The notes beneath the pieces were generated by a model. It was not told where the DNA came from. It saw nothing but the letters and a program-made list of their open reading frames with translations, and searched no databases. This document shows positions 24,645 to 36,106 of a DNA stretch of 64,000 nt, piece by piece; position 1 is the first letter of the stretch; every line of letters starts with the position of its first letter. The stretch is from Cinnamomum chago (lineage: Eukaryota; Streptophyta; Magnoliopsida; Laurales; Lauraceae), in NCBI GenBank assembly GCA_038049695.1, contig CP142453.1:2683501-2747500 (forward strand). Direction: 5' to 3'. The position numbers and the translations under genes were made by a program.

Positions 24645-26692
24645 GGGGAAAGGGTTGGGGAGGTGCGCTTACTTTTAGACCTCCTGGTGATCGGACCCAA
24701 GCCAGAGTTAGAGATGTTGGCCTTCCCTTTAGACTTGGTAAGATGTCTGATAGGGATAGAAGGAGAGGAATGTGAGGACTTTGAGGAGCTAGTATTGGGG
24801 GGTTCTGCTGGGAGAGGAGGAGAAGCCTGAGAGGGAACTGTAGTAGTTGACAGAGGGGGAGAAACAGAGGTTTCTAGAGGAGGAGAGACTACTGCAACCG
24901 AAGGATCTGGGTTAGGAGCTATGGCTGGCAGAGGGAGGGAGACAGGGCCTGGCAAAGAGAGGGAGACTGGGACAGGCAAAGAAGAGGCATGAGCAGACAA
25001 AGGTGAGTTGGGGGATGGAAGAGGGTGGAGGGGAGGTTTTTCGAAACCTGGGGGAGGCTCTGAGAGGGTGTTATCCTCAGAGAACCTTTGGAGGTTTCGG
25101 CCATAAATATTAGGATTGGAAACTGGATCCAGAAAGGAGTAATTTTCAAGAATGTCAAAATGATTAGAAGTATCTATAGTTGGAGAGGTAGATTTCTCTA
25201 GGATAATAGAGACAACGTCATAGGGGAGGTCAGAGAGGGAGGATGAGCTTAGGGGGGATTTGGAGGAGGCTAGAGTGGCCTTCTTGGCCTGGTTGTGAAG
25301 CTTACCAGGGGAGCTGATAGGTGCTACAGGGGGGGAAGGGAAAGTGGTGAGAGGGGCCTTAGGGAGAAGAGTTGAAGAAGGATTGGGAGCAGAGTTGTTG
25401 GTTATGGAAGGCAGAGAAACCACCTGGGTAATGGGAACAGAGTTGTTGGTAAGAGAAGGCAGAGGAACAGAGTTGTTGGTTAGAGAGGGCAGAGAAACCA
25501 CTTGGGTAATGGGATTGACTAGAGAGGCCTGGGGGTTTGGATTGGAAGTCTTGGCAGTTAGAGAAGCTAGGCCAGTGTCTATAGGAGATTTACCTGACAG
25601 GGTATCCAAGGAGCTAGGTTGGTGGTGAAGGTTGGCTTGAAGATAGGGAGGGCAGTGTTCATAGGATACTGCAACTACCAGATTTCCTTCTCCTTCCAGG
25701 TCCACAAGAATGGACTGGGGTTTAGGCTTGGAGAGGTCTAGTTTAATCAGGACCCTAGCAAAGGTGAGAATTCGTTGGGAAGAAGTTATGTCATCTAGCT
25801 TGATAGGCTGACCTAAGGAGTTGGCTAAGGAGAAGATGATGTGTTGGCTCCAGCAGTGGTAGGGAAGGCCTGAAAATCTCACCCATACAGGAGCAAACGA
25901 GGGCCAGTTAGATTCATCTTGTCCAGGTGTCCAAGATAGGAAGAAGATTTTTTTCCTGTCAATGGTTAGAGGGGACTGACCAAGGATGTGGGCTTTGTCA
26001 ATAGGGGAGTTGAATCGGAAGATGAAGTTTCCTTTGGATGTGAGGGAGACCAGACAAGGTCTGGACAGGGACCAAAACTTGGCTTTCTCTTCAACCCATT
26101 CCAGAGAGGGCCTCTTCCCTGCAAATTTCCCAATGACTGCAAAGGAGAAGGATTCTTTGCTGGAGGACGGCATAGACTGAGGGATTGTTAGGGAAGGTTG
26201 ACCATTAAGCCAAGTAGTTGGGGGGTAAGAGGGGGCATGGAAGAAGCTGGAAAGCTGAGAAGCTGGGAGGGGGGTCGGGGTTGCAAATAGGTTAGCAAAA
26301 GATGGGATAGTAGTTAAACTGGTGTTCGGGGACTGGTGAGAGAGCTGACTGGGAAGATGGGAAGGGCCGGCTGGGAAACTGGGGCGAGGAGGAGGCTGGC
26401 CTGCGAGCTGGCTGGGAAGAGGGGGGAAGAGGACGGGATGACTGGGGGCAAAGAAAGGCAAAGGGGGCAGGGGAGTTAGAGATCCTGAAATAGCCTGAAG
26501 AGGGGAAGACTGGTTAAGGGGAGGGGGAGGATGAGAAGGGAGAGGACAAGAAGGCTTGTCGCTGACACTATTGGATTGGGGTAGCTGGCCGAGGGGATGG
26601 GTTGGAGGTGGAGGATGGATTGAATGGGGGAGAGGGAGGAGAGTAGGTTGGAATGGAGGAGTAAGGGGGGAGGGAGGGGTCTCCGGAGGCAT
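24638..26692 (-). CDS. LINE ORF1, DUF4283-type nucleic-acid-binding protein
   Basis: 684 residues, open from the Met at 26692. The first about 170 residues are proline-rich and low complexity. A DUF4283-like domain follows at about 180-350, with FAVIGKFAGKRPSLEW, PVWVRFSGLPYHCW and ILVDLEGEGNLVVAV. The remainder is Ser/Pro-rich and ends with a basic tail, RRSKSKRTSPTLSPC. In plant L1 elements this protein binds the element RNA. The usual CCHC knuckle after DUF4283 is not evident; only YEHCPPYLQ marks its expected place. It overlaps ORF2 by seven bases. Confidence 0.88.
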   Translation of the reverse strand: MPPETPPSPLTPPFQPTLLPLPHSIHPPPPTHPLGQLPQSNSVSDKPSCPLPSHPPPPLNQSSPLQAISGSLTPLPPLPFFAPSHPVLFPPLPSQLAGQPPPRPSFPAGPSHLPSQLSHQSPNTSLTTIPSFANLFATPTPLPASQLSSFFHAPSYPPTTWLNGQPSLTIPQSMPSSSKESFSFAVIGKFAGKRPSLEWVEEKAKFWSLSRPCLVSLTSKGNFIFRFNSPIDKAHILGQSPLTIDRKKIFFLSWTPGQDESNWPSFAPVWVRFSGLPYHCWSQHIIFSLANSLGQPIKLDDITSSQRILTFARVLIKLDLSKPKPQSILVDLEGEGNLVVAVSYEHCPPYLQANLHHQPSSLDTLSGKSPIDTGLASLTAKTSNPNPQASLVNPITQVVSLPSLTNNSVPLPSLTNNSVPITQVVSLPSITNNSAPNPSSTLLPKAPLTTFPSPPVAPISSPGKLHNQAKKATLASSKSPLSSSSLSDLPYDVVSIILEKSTSPTIDTSNHFDILENYSFLDPVSNPNIYGRNLQRFSEDNTLSEPPPGFEKPPLHPLPSPNSPLSAHASSLPVPVSLSLPGPVSLPLPAIAPNPDPSVAVVSPPLETSVSPPLSTTTVPSQASPPLPAEPPNTSSSKSSHSSPSIPIRHLTKSKGKANISNSGLGPITRRSKSKRTSPTLSPC

Positions 26693-26802
26693 TGCCCCGG
26701 CGCCGGGGAACCAGGGGCTTGGAGGAGCCCTAGTTCCAGGGAGCTAGGCGGGAAGATTCAAGATGGGGTGATGGCTTTTTGCTAGTTAGTTGCTGCAAAC
26801 CA

Positions 26803-26820
26803 AGCCTAGGCTCATATGTT
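26803..26820 (+). repeat. LINE target site duplication (right)
   Basis: Second copy of AGCCTAGGCTCATATGTT, next to the LINE 5' end. Confidence 0.95.
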
Positions 26821-27684
26821 ATTATTATCAAATATCAATGCCCAATGAATTATCCAATTAGATATGAGCAAATATTTAAAATACAAGGAAATTACCATGA
26901 ACTTCATTTTACAAAGTTTAATTTTATATAAGTAATTATACAATAACTAAGCAAGTAGAAATCGACATAACCAAGTTGATTCCAAACAAACAAGATTAAC
27001 TAACCCAGCCAGACAAGCTGAATCCAGTAAAAGAAAAAAAAAAAAAAAGGAAAAACTCTCCTAAATAAATAAGCCAAAAAAAGGTTGGAAATGCAGTAAA
27101 TGCGTTAAGAGACTAAACAAGCAATGACTAAAATTGAGCTAAGTGTAATCAAGATATTTACGATTATAAAGTCATAGGGCATAAGTAAATGGAAAAAATT
27201 GGAAATTGTATCTATATAAATAGCGCCATGAAAGATAAAACATTCTACAATTCAATAATGAGCTCAGTGGGCAAATCATAAGAAATTAAAAAGTATTCAT
27301 TCAACACAATGATTGGAACATGTAAAAGAAAAAACTATTTAATAGCAGTACTTACAAGTTTAAAATAGTTGCAATATTGCCTTAAATAAGCCGTCTCCAA
27401 TTCCCTAAAATTGACAGCCTGCAGGGCATTTAAAAATTTAAGATAAAAAAGCAAGCAACATTAAATCACCCAACCAAACAACCTGAATCCAACCAAAAAA
27501 AAAGCATAATATAAACTTGGCTTGATAAGTCTTCTAACTAAAATCTTTTGACTTTGTTTTGGCTTCTTCTGACTAATCAATTTCAAATTGGAATGCATCA
27601 CACTCAAGAATTCTACTATAATAGTGTCTTTCAACTTTGTTATAAAAGTTCAAGCAATTTGAAGAAAAAAATATGGATTCTGTA

Positions 27685-27920
27685 GGGCAGGTCTAGCATA
27701 CTTTCAGCCTGGTTTGAACCTTATATTTTAGTAATTAGGTTGTGCTCAAATTTCCGAAAATAAAATTTAGGTTGACTTCGTACAGCTGATGGACAGGCCT
27801 AGCACAATTTAAGCATGGTTTGAATCTTGCATTTTAGTATTTAGGGAGTCCAAATTATCGAGAATAAATTTTGTTTGAGCTAGTTTGAATGTTGTGTTTT
27901 AGTAATTGGGCTAGGCCTAG
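27685..27920 (+). repeat. Degenerate tandem repeat, about 110-bp period
   Basis: CAGGTCTAGCAT...GGTTTGAACCTT...TTTTAGTAATTAGG recurs with many changes at about 27793 and partly near 27875. Copies are old and diverged. Confidence 0.55.
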
Positions 27921-29194
27921 ATCGATATCTTAAGTTTTACTCCAATCAGTATTTGAAATGAGCTTGGATTAAGGGATGGTAAAACAAACAAGTAGTGCTT
28001 GTAGTTTAGTCTACAGTCCACGCAGATAGAACAATCTTTTTTTTTTTTTTTAAATTTTTAGTTACTGTTATAAAAGAATGAGAATTCCTGGAGTAGATCG
28101 ATGAATATAGAACAATATTATATGTAAGAAGTGAAGTAGAAGATCTTCTAGGCACTTGTACATTGAGATTTGAATACTGAATATATTTTATAGCTTGCAT
28201 TAAGAAACTCTTCTTAATGTTGAACCAGGAGGGGTTAAAAGATGTTGTGGGAGTTTGTTGAGCGTCTCTTGGTTATAATGGAGCAGAAAATCTGCCCCAC
28301 ATTGATTTGCTGGTCTCAATAGAGGCACGAGTTCTACATTTTGAAAACTTGTCAGGGCCTGTTTGTTTACATGAAATTGAATATATGAGAATTCATCATA
28401 AATTGGGTTCACTCCAACAAAGAATGTCTTAAAAAGTGACTGGTGAAGGATATAATGTGGAAAAACACTAAGGAATTAAATTTTAAATCTACTTTTATCA
28501 AGGCAAATTGCAATCTACTTTATCAGACATTTCCGGGAAAAAATTTCTGTAAAATCCTTCTCCCTACAGTATCCCTAGCAAGTGAACATCACCACAGCAT
28601 CATTTCTTCTCTCATACAAAAGGTTCTTGGTCTTAGCAAAGGGGAAGAAAGAGGGAAAGGCAAATCAACCTATAGACAAATGCACACTTAAAAGCCACTT
28701 TATTCTCCAACAAATTCCAAAACCACAAAATATCGAAAGAAAGCTTAGATTCCTTTTTCGCTACCCAATTGTTAGAGTCATAGTTTTCTTTAAACTATTA
28801 ACGCTAAAATTGGTAACAGTGGTAATGGCAGTAGATAGATTATAAATAAATGGGTCTGGACTATAGAATAAATTTGCAATCTCGCTCTCAAGTCAGGTCA
28901 GGTGAAAACTGATTGATTGATTCTTCTCACATTTCACTTTTTTCATTTTTCATGTTCCATGCATCCACGCTTTGAATGAATCTGTTGATTGGATCTCTGA
29001 AAGTCCTTCCGAGAATCAACTCAAGACTTTATGATTCTCGATTTCTTCTTCTTCATCTTCTTCTTTTCGTGACATGCGATGGGTTTATGAATTATGATTT
29101 GGATGAGAGTTGAGAATTTTGTCTTAAATGGAACACTTATTTATCTTCTTATATCTGTTTGCAATTGTATACATCTTCCCCAACTATACCACCA

Positions 29195-29195
29195 C

Positions 29196-29226
<31 letters not shown>
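29195..29226 (+). repeat. C22-A10 homopolymer pair
   Basis: Twenty-two C residues run directly into ten A residues, followed by TATATA and TAAA repeats. It could be a real slippage-prone tract or reflect assembly uncertainty. Confidence 0.85.
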
Positions 29227-29227
<1 letters not shown>

Positions 29228-29929
29228 ATATATAAATAAATAAATAAATAAAAAAAAATAAAAACTCCACACTAAGAATTCTTTATATAAGACATGGAAT
29301 GAGAAAGAAATTTGGATTGATTTATTGGACGTAACTTCATACCAGTTTGCCTTCAGCAGAGAAAAGCTGAGCTTTCATATTGTTAGGAAAGTGTTTTTCT
29401 TTCCTAATTAATTTGATGATCAATTTCATGATTTAGTCTATTTTATCTTCATTCTTAGTGTGTGGAAGAAAGATGCCGTTGCCACATAAGAAGTTTGATT
29501 TTAATTTCAAATCCTTTACCTATTTTTGGTTCATGCCAATATAAGTTTTTGTGAGAGTAGCTACAGATTGGAGGTCCTTCAACAATTTATATAATTCTTG
29601 TTTTCTAGTGCCACTTAATTTTCCTTTCTTTCAGCTTGAGGTGGAACATTTCCTTTCAGCTCATTCCAGTACATCATAGGTCATACCCTGTTGTTCCTTT
29701 TTTATATCATTTGCTGTATTTCATTGAAAATTGAAGCCTTTTCCTCCCATGCAACATCCATAATTGTTTCTAACCCACTCCCTATCTTAGTCTCAACACA
29801 CTAAAACTTGTTTGCAAGCCTGAAACTCACCCATCAGTCAACAACTCCTTCCACCTATCCCATCCACTTGTATTTTGTACACTTTTGTTTTTCCTCCCTT
29901 CCTAATTCAATCTTTTCTATCCAGATTTT

Positions 29930-31077
29930 TTTATTACAAATATATTCTTTGATAATAAATGTTGTTGCTTTTATAGAGAGAGTAAGATCCAAATCGAAAG
30001 AATCACTGCAAAGAGACGAAAGACATGCATCCAGAAAGCGAAAACTATTGAATGTGCTAAATAGAAAGACAATATGCACAACTTCTATCCTTACAAAAGA
30101 GAAAGGTATTTACTAAATAATCACTATTTTTTTTATTCACAATAAATATCTCAATTACTAAAATCTTTGATGAATGACCCAAACATTTTCCTTTGTTTTT
30201 ACTATACTCACTGTCGTTATAGCGAATGAAGTTGAAGACATTCCATCAAGAATCTCAAACAAGGGAAAGGAGCAAATTGAATTCTATAGTACTTATGCAG
30301 TTGGTCAGAATAACAATTTTAATCATTGAATACATTAAACAAAGATATCTACTAACATTATAGAAAATATTCTAATAGGATCAACATCAAAGCTAGTTCG
30401 TCGTTCCGCTTCATCAAAGAGACAAAATCAAGATTCTAGAGGTGATTGGTCATTTCAGTGATTTATCGGTCCTCTTTATAATTTGATGTTGGTACTCCCT
30501 CCATTTTGCCTTCTCTCATAGTTAAACAATAGTTGATATTTGATATGGTCATCATAGGACAAATTTGTTAGAGCTCTACATCCATGAACGTGTTCCTTTA
30601 AAATATACACCAAGAGCCATCTATTTTACCTTCTTCTCCAAGATGCCAACACTGTCACGCAAAGCGATTTTATCACGAACCTGTAGGATTCTGTTGCTCT
30701 GGTGGACAAATATCATTGATTTCAAATGATGCCCCTCAAGAACTCCACATGTTATTCAAGTCTAACTCTAAAGAATGTGTTGAATTCAGAAAGCATGTCC
30801 GTACATACAACAATACTTTTGCATTTACATCTTTTGGAGTCAAATATGATAAAGAGTTTTGCAAAAGAGATAAAGGTATATATACATTCAAGGTACAAGG
30901 TCAAGTATACCACTATATCGACGACTTGGTACCCACAGATGGACATCCTTTTTACTTGCAACTCTATTTTTATGATACGGACAATGAATTGGAGAACCGG
31001 ATGCAAAGGTCGTCAAAAATGAACTCAGTCATCATTCAAAAGCTTATTAGCATCTTATCAATTAACCCATATTGCTT
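29930..31077 (+). mobile_element. Inverted copy of Helitron RepHel N-terminal region
   Basis: Plus-strand copy of the minus-strand segment 18372-19530, colinear over about 1.15 kb and highly similar. It contains the same peptide (NDAPQELHMLFKSNSKE, TFAFTSFGVKYDK, VYHYIDDLVPTDGHP) with a few substitutions such as Lys-Lys-Leu to Lys-Glu-Phe. Similarity begins abruptly near 29930 and stops at 31075-31077, where an LTR begins, so it is only a fragment and cannot be functional. It may come from a second Helitron or from an inverted duplication; the LINE lies between the two copies. Confidence 0.88.
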
Positions 31078-31925
31078 GAGGACTTGCATGTGTCATCACA
31101 TAAGCACCATGGGCACTTAAATCCAACGAACATGGGCACTTGTACTTTTATATGATGACATCAGCTACAGGACTTGTATGGAGTTTCTTTTTGTGAGCTC
31201 ATGTGGACTATGTGAATTCATGGAGAGTTTTTTCATAAACAAAAGTCAAGAAAACACAGTCCGTACAACAGCAGAAGGGATAGACGAGTGGCAGTAAGCC
31301 ATCCGCTCGAGCGCACGTTTAATTCGCTCGAGCGGTCAGTGTGCAGAAAGTCCGGTTTGAACAGGATATTGCCTTCTAATTTGGTTCAAATTACTTTTTT
31401 GAGTCCTACTAGCCCTACAAGTATGGAGGCACGAATTAAAGCCAATATATGACCTTCCTCTCTCAACTCTAGAATACAACTCTTCCATCCAAAAATCTAG
31501 AGATCTATTGAGAGATTATTTTCTTCTCCAAAACGTCAAGTTGCTGCGCTGAAGTTCAAGTCTTTGGAGGTTTTTCTACTACTTTTTTGAAGTTGATTCA
31601 TCTTGAAGAGGCATTCAAGGTGGTTGGTTCAAGCACGGCGAGTAGTCGGCAAGATCAAAACAGCCCTTAGGTTGAGTTGCAACTGGGAAAGGGTTGTGAG
31701 TTTTCTTGTAACTTTCAATTCATAGTGTGTGGTTGTCTGTTAACCTAGACGATAAGGCCCGTGGTTTTTTCCCTAGTTGAGTTTTCCACGTATAAATCAT
31801 GTGTTTGTGTGGATTGCTTACTTTTAATTGGATCTAGGATTAATCACTAGTTTAATCACATTTAATTGATATTCATCTGAGATCGTATTGTTGGGACCTC
31901 TGCCTGTGTTAAGGCTGGTTTTTCA
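31078..31925 (+). repeat. Left LTR, 5' truncated
   Basis: Matches 35259-36106 of the right LTR from GAGGACTTGCATG onward. The first about 250 bp of the LTR are absent and replaced by Helitron DNA. It holds two CGCTCGAGCG palindromes near 31306-31335. Confidence 0.85.
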
Positions 31926-34900
31926 ATTGGTATTAGAGCGGGTTACACTAATTATTGTGTGATCAATATATTGATCTCTCATGGACATCAATAGAGAAGG
32001 AACTTCTACCAACACGCCCCCCTTCTGGATGGATCCAATTATTCATATTGGAAAGTAAGAATGATAGCTTTCCTAAAGGCCATCGATGACCAGGTCTGGG
32101 ATATTGTGGTTGATGGATATACAGAACCCACAATGGTCGTTGATGGACAAACAAGACCGAAACCCAAAGCACAATGGACCGCTGATGAAAAGGCCAAATC
32201 AAATTGCAATAATAAGGTCATTCATGCTATTTACAATGGAGTCACTCCCACTAAGTTTCATAGGGTTTCTGCTTGTTCAATTGCAAAGGCTGCATGGGAT
32301 TTGCTTCAAACTGTTCACGAAGGAACAGAAATTGTTAAGCAAACAAAACTCCAGAATCTGACAACTGCTTTCGAAACGCTACGCATGAAAGATTCTGAAA
32401 CTAATTTTGATGATTTTAATACAAAACTGTCCAAAATTGTCAATTCATGCCATACCTTGGGAGAACCGGCTCCTCAATTTGAGGTTGTCAAAAAGATTTT
32501 AAGGTCTCTCTCTGAAAGGTTTCGTCCAAAAGTAGTTGTCATTGAGGAGCACCAGGATCTGAACTCAATATCTGTTGAAGAACTAGTTGGTAATTTGCAA
32601 ACATACGAAGCTAACCACTGTCTCATCAAGAATGGTAAGGAATTTGCACTCAAGTCTTCGAAATCTGTGGACAGTAGTTCTAAATCAGAATGTGACTTAG
32701 AGGACGCTGAGTTTGAAAGAAATTTCATCAAAAAATTCAAAAAGATGTTGAAAAACAAAAATGCGAAGAAGGATGGTAACAACAAGGCACCCTACAAGAC
32801 CAAATCTGTGCTAGAAAAGAACCCATCTAAAGGATCCACCAAGCCTATCCAATGCTTTGAATGTCAAGGTTATGGTCACACTGCTGTTAAGTGTGCCAAC
32901 AGAAAGGAAAAGGGCAAAGGTAAGGTTCTTACTGTGTCGTGAGATGAGGATACAGATGAAGAAAAGAGTGAGCCTAAATCTCTTGACAATGATTTTCAAA
33001 ATTGTGTTGCTTTCATGGCTTTGTCTACTGTCTCTTCTATGCAGGGTTCATCTGACAGGGAGTCTAAGTCAGATGATAATTCAGATTCTGATAATCTTTC
33101 TGATGATGACAATGACTGGGAAACTACATATAAGAAATTGCTGCAAGATTCTATACGTATGTCAAAGATCAATAAGAAAGGAGCGTTAATGATGAAAGAA
33201 ATGGAATTTCAAAATTCTTCTCTTATTGCACAACTAGCAGAATCACAAGCTAAGGTAAGCCAGTTAGAAGATCAGCATATAATCTTGTCTAATAATCTGG
33301 TTGTTGCAGGTAAGGAGAGTGAATTATTGAAGCAACAAGAGTTGAAAGTAAAATCTGAGATGAACAATTTAAAGAAAGAATTGAGTGACTGTAATGCTGA
33401 AAAGGAAGATTTAAGAGGAAAGTTGAAGATGGCTCTCATCGAACTGGATTCTGCTACAGCATCAATCAAGAGGATGAATACTGGGTCGACTAAGAAACTT
33501 GATGAGATCCTTGGAAGCCAAAAGACTGACAAGTCTAAATCTGGAATTGGCTACACTCATGGAGCTTCGTCATCAAACGATAAAGGTAAATCTGTATTTG
33601 TTCAAGGGCCTACTATGTATTCCATGACACCCTTAATTCATGAGGCTCCACCCTTGAAATTTGTGAATGCTAAGAATGTGCATAAGCCTAAACTCACCCC
33701 CACATGTCATTTTTGTGGAATTAAAGGGCACATTAGACCACACTACAATAAAAGAAGAAATCATATTAGAAATCAAATGAGGATGAAACCTTCTTCTCCT
33801 CAACAGGTCAAGACTAAGGCTGTTTGGATTCGTAAGACTGACCTGAGCATTAATGCGGTCCACACTGCACTGACTAAATCAATTGAGAATGTCGAGGTTG
33901 ATCCCCCTCTGCACAAGCCCCTAGGCATTTGCCTACGAACCTAATCCTCCAACTACATTTTGGATTGCACATGCATACTTTTTCGAGCTAATTTTGAGAT
34001 TATCTGGCATGTGATACACTTTGATTTGTTGGGTTTTCGAACTGATTTTTTTTTACGATTTAAGGATTTTGATCATGTCCACAAGTACACGATGCCTCAC
34101 TTGGACACTCACTTAGGGTCAATGAGACACTAGGATTGACATGGTTTACGGTCTTAGTGGTTTTGTACCTATTCGGAGCATCGATTTTGATTTTCCCACT
34201 TCCCTATGCTCTCTTCTTAATGTCTATATCTTATATACGACCCAAAAGTGCGTAGAGATTTCTGTAGACCGACGCAATGGAACTGTATCCTAAAGGGTTT
34301 AGAAATTTCTGCAAAAATGAGCACTCGAACTTGTGCAATAATTTATGCCAAGAAGTTCATAAGAAAATCTTGAGTTGGGCTAAACAGAAAAAAAAAGAAT
34401 AAAAAGAAAAAGAAAAAGAAAAATGTGGGTCACATTAAGGGGGAGCTTCGCACCTCATTACTAATCGGATCGATTGTTTTTGAAAGGTGTTCAAATCCCC
34501 CCGCATCTGATGATTGTTGACTTGTGGTTGATCTGCGATTTCTTTGTGTTTTTCATTTGAGATTAGCTTACTCACAATTTACACACATGATAAATTCCCC
34601 AAAATCGTGTTGCCTCATGACTTGCAGATTATAGTGTTTGATCATTGAAAGTTTTTTATTGTTGGCCTGATTGAGTTTTGCATTTGTGCATTTTTTATTG
34701 CGGATATAGATTATCTGATTTAGGGGGAGAATAATCTTTGTCAATTATGAACAAAAAGGGGGAGAAACTGAGATAGCTCATGTGATTTCACGTGCTGATT
34801 AGTGTTTTGTTAATTTTATTTTATCATTTTATTGTCAGAATTAATTTTAATTTTCAAGATTTCACACTTAATCTTTTGTCAAACTTTCGTGAACAGGAAT

Positions 34901-35007
34901 TGCAGGGCTAAATTGGAGAAATGTTTCTTGAAATTTATTTTATTTATTCTGGGTAGAATTTTTCTTGTATTTAGGTGTTTTGTCCATGAATTGCCAAAGG
35001 GGGAGAT

Positions 35008-36106
35008 TGTAAGGATTATAATCCTATTATAATTAGTATTGGCAAATTCATTGGGTATTGGACAAAACCTAGGATTTATTTATGATTGTAATTTTAGTGG
35101 GACTGCTCAAGGAAGATGGTTACAAGATTTGTGTTGTGGAGTTTCCTATTCCATCACACGTTTTGTTGCCATGTCATCACCTGACAAGCCGTCATATGGG
35201 AATTTTGATTTTTCATGATGACATCACAAGGGATGATAAATAGTTAATAAGAAAGGAGGAGGACTTGCATGTGTCATCACATAAGCACCATGGGCACTTA
35301 AATCCAATAGACATGGGCACTTGTACTTTTATATGATGACATCAGCTACAGGACTTGTATGGAGTTTCTTTTTGTGAACTCATGTGGACTATGTGAATTC
35401 ATAGAGAGTTTTGTCATAAACAAAAGTCAAGAAAACACAGTCCGTGCAACAGCAGAAGGGATAGACGAGTGGCAGTAAGCCATTCACTCGAGCGGTCAGT
35501 GTGCAGAAAGTCCAGTTTGAACAGGATACTGCCTTCTAATTTGGTTCAAATTACTTTTTTTAGTCCTACTTGCCTTACAAGTATGGAGGCACAAATTAAA
35601 GCCTATATATGACCTTCCTCTCTCAACTCTAGAATACAACTCTCCCATCCAAAAATCTAGAGATCTATTGAGAGATTATTTTCTTCTCCAAAGCGTCAAG
35701 TTGCTGCACTGAAGTTCAAGTCTTTAGAGGTTTTTCTACTACTTTTCTAAAGTGGATTCATCTTGAAGAGGCATTCAAGGTGGTTGGTTCAAGCGCGGTG
35801 AAGGTGCATGGCGAGCAGCCGGCAAGATCAAAACAGTCCTTAGGTTGAGTTGCAACTGGAAAAGGGTTGTGAGTTTTCTTGTAACTTTCAATTTATAGTG
35901 CTTGGTTGTCTGTTGGCCTAGACGATTAGGCCCGTGGTTTTTTCCATAGTTGAGTTTTCCACATATAAATCTTGTGTCCTTCTCTTTGTGTGGATGGCTT
36001 ACTTTTAATTGGATCTATGATTAATCACTAGTTTAATCACATTTAATTGATATTCATCTGAGATCGTATTATTGGGGCCTCTGCCTGTGTTAAGGCTGAT
36101 TTTTCA
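35008..36106 (+). repeat. Right LTR, full length
   Basis: About 1.1 kb, starts TGTAAGGATTATAATCC after the purine tract AAAGGGGGAGAT and ends GGCTGATTTTTCA. The purine tract at 34997-35006 supports this start rather than 35259. Confidence 0.75.

Larger units (their letters stand above)
20895..26802 (-). mobile_element. L1-type LINE, near full length
   Basis: Minus-strand LINE of 5.9 kb with ORF1, ORF2 and a short tail (T-run on the plus strand next to the left flank). The 18-bp duplication AGCCTAGGCTCATATGTT is perfect at 20877-20894 and 26803-26820. The 5' leader before ORF1 is about 110 bp, so the copy looks close to full length rather than 5'-truncated as most are. ORF1 is open, and ORF2 has one in-frame stop. 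The perfect target repeats suggest a fairly recent insertion. Confidence 0.95.
26821..29929. other. AT-rich non-coding DNA
   Basis: About 3.1 kb with only short ORFs that have no recognisable domain. It holds a degenerate repeat (27685-27920), a 22-base C run (29195-29216) and, near 28358, the motif AGGGCCTGTTTGTTT, which often starts plant MITEs; no matching far end was found. Confidence 0.5.
31078..36106 (+). mobile_element. Non-autonomous copia-like LTR element carrying gag only
   Basis: Left LTR 31078-31925 (5' truncated), right LTR 35008-36106. A primer-binding site, TGGTATTAGAGC, lies at 31928, one base off the usual initiator-tRNA site. The gag region, about 31981-33944, shows a UBN2-type domain (NKVIHAIYNGVTPTKF, LRSLSERFRPKVVVIEE), a CCHC knuckle (CFECQGYGHTAVKC), a coiled coil (about 33180-33480) and a second knuckle-like CHFCGIKGHIRPH. 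No protease, integrase or reverse transcriptase is present; 33945-35007 is non-coding. The gag region is broken at a few points. The LTRs differ by about 5 percent plus three larger gaps, so the element is considerably older than the copia at 11919. No target duplication survives. Confidence 0.85.

Noticed and set aside
25344-26191. Plus-strand Gly/Arg/Glu-rich ORFs
   Set aside because: Antisense shadows of the Pro/Ser-rich LINE ORF1.
28200-28412. 70-residue minus-strand ORF ending in PPGSTLRRVS
   Set aside because: Short, without recognisable domain or neighbouring exons; could be chance in AT-rich DNA.
35259-36106. Right LTR starting at GAGGACTTG, making the two LTRs equal in length
   Set aside because: No TG start or adjacent purine tract of the usual form fits there, whereas TGTAAGG at 35008 directly follows AAAGGGGGAGAT; the left copy is better read as truncated.
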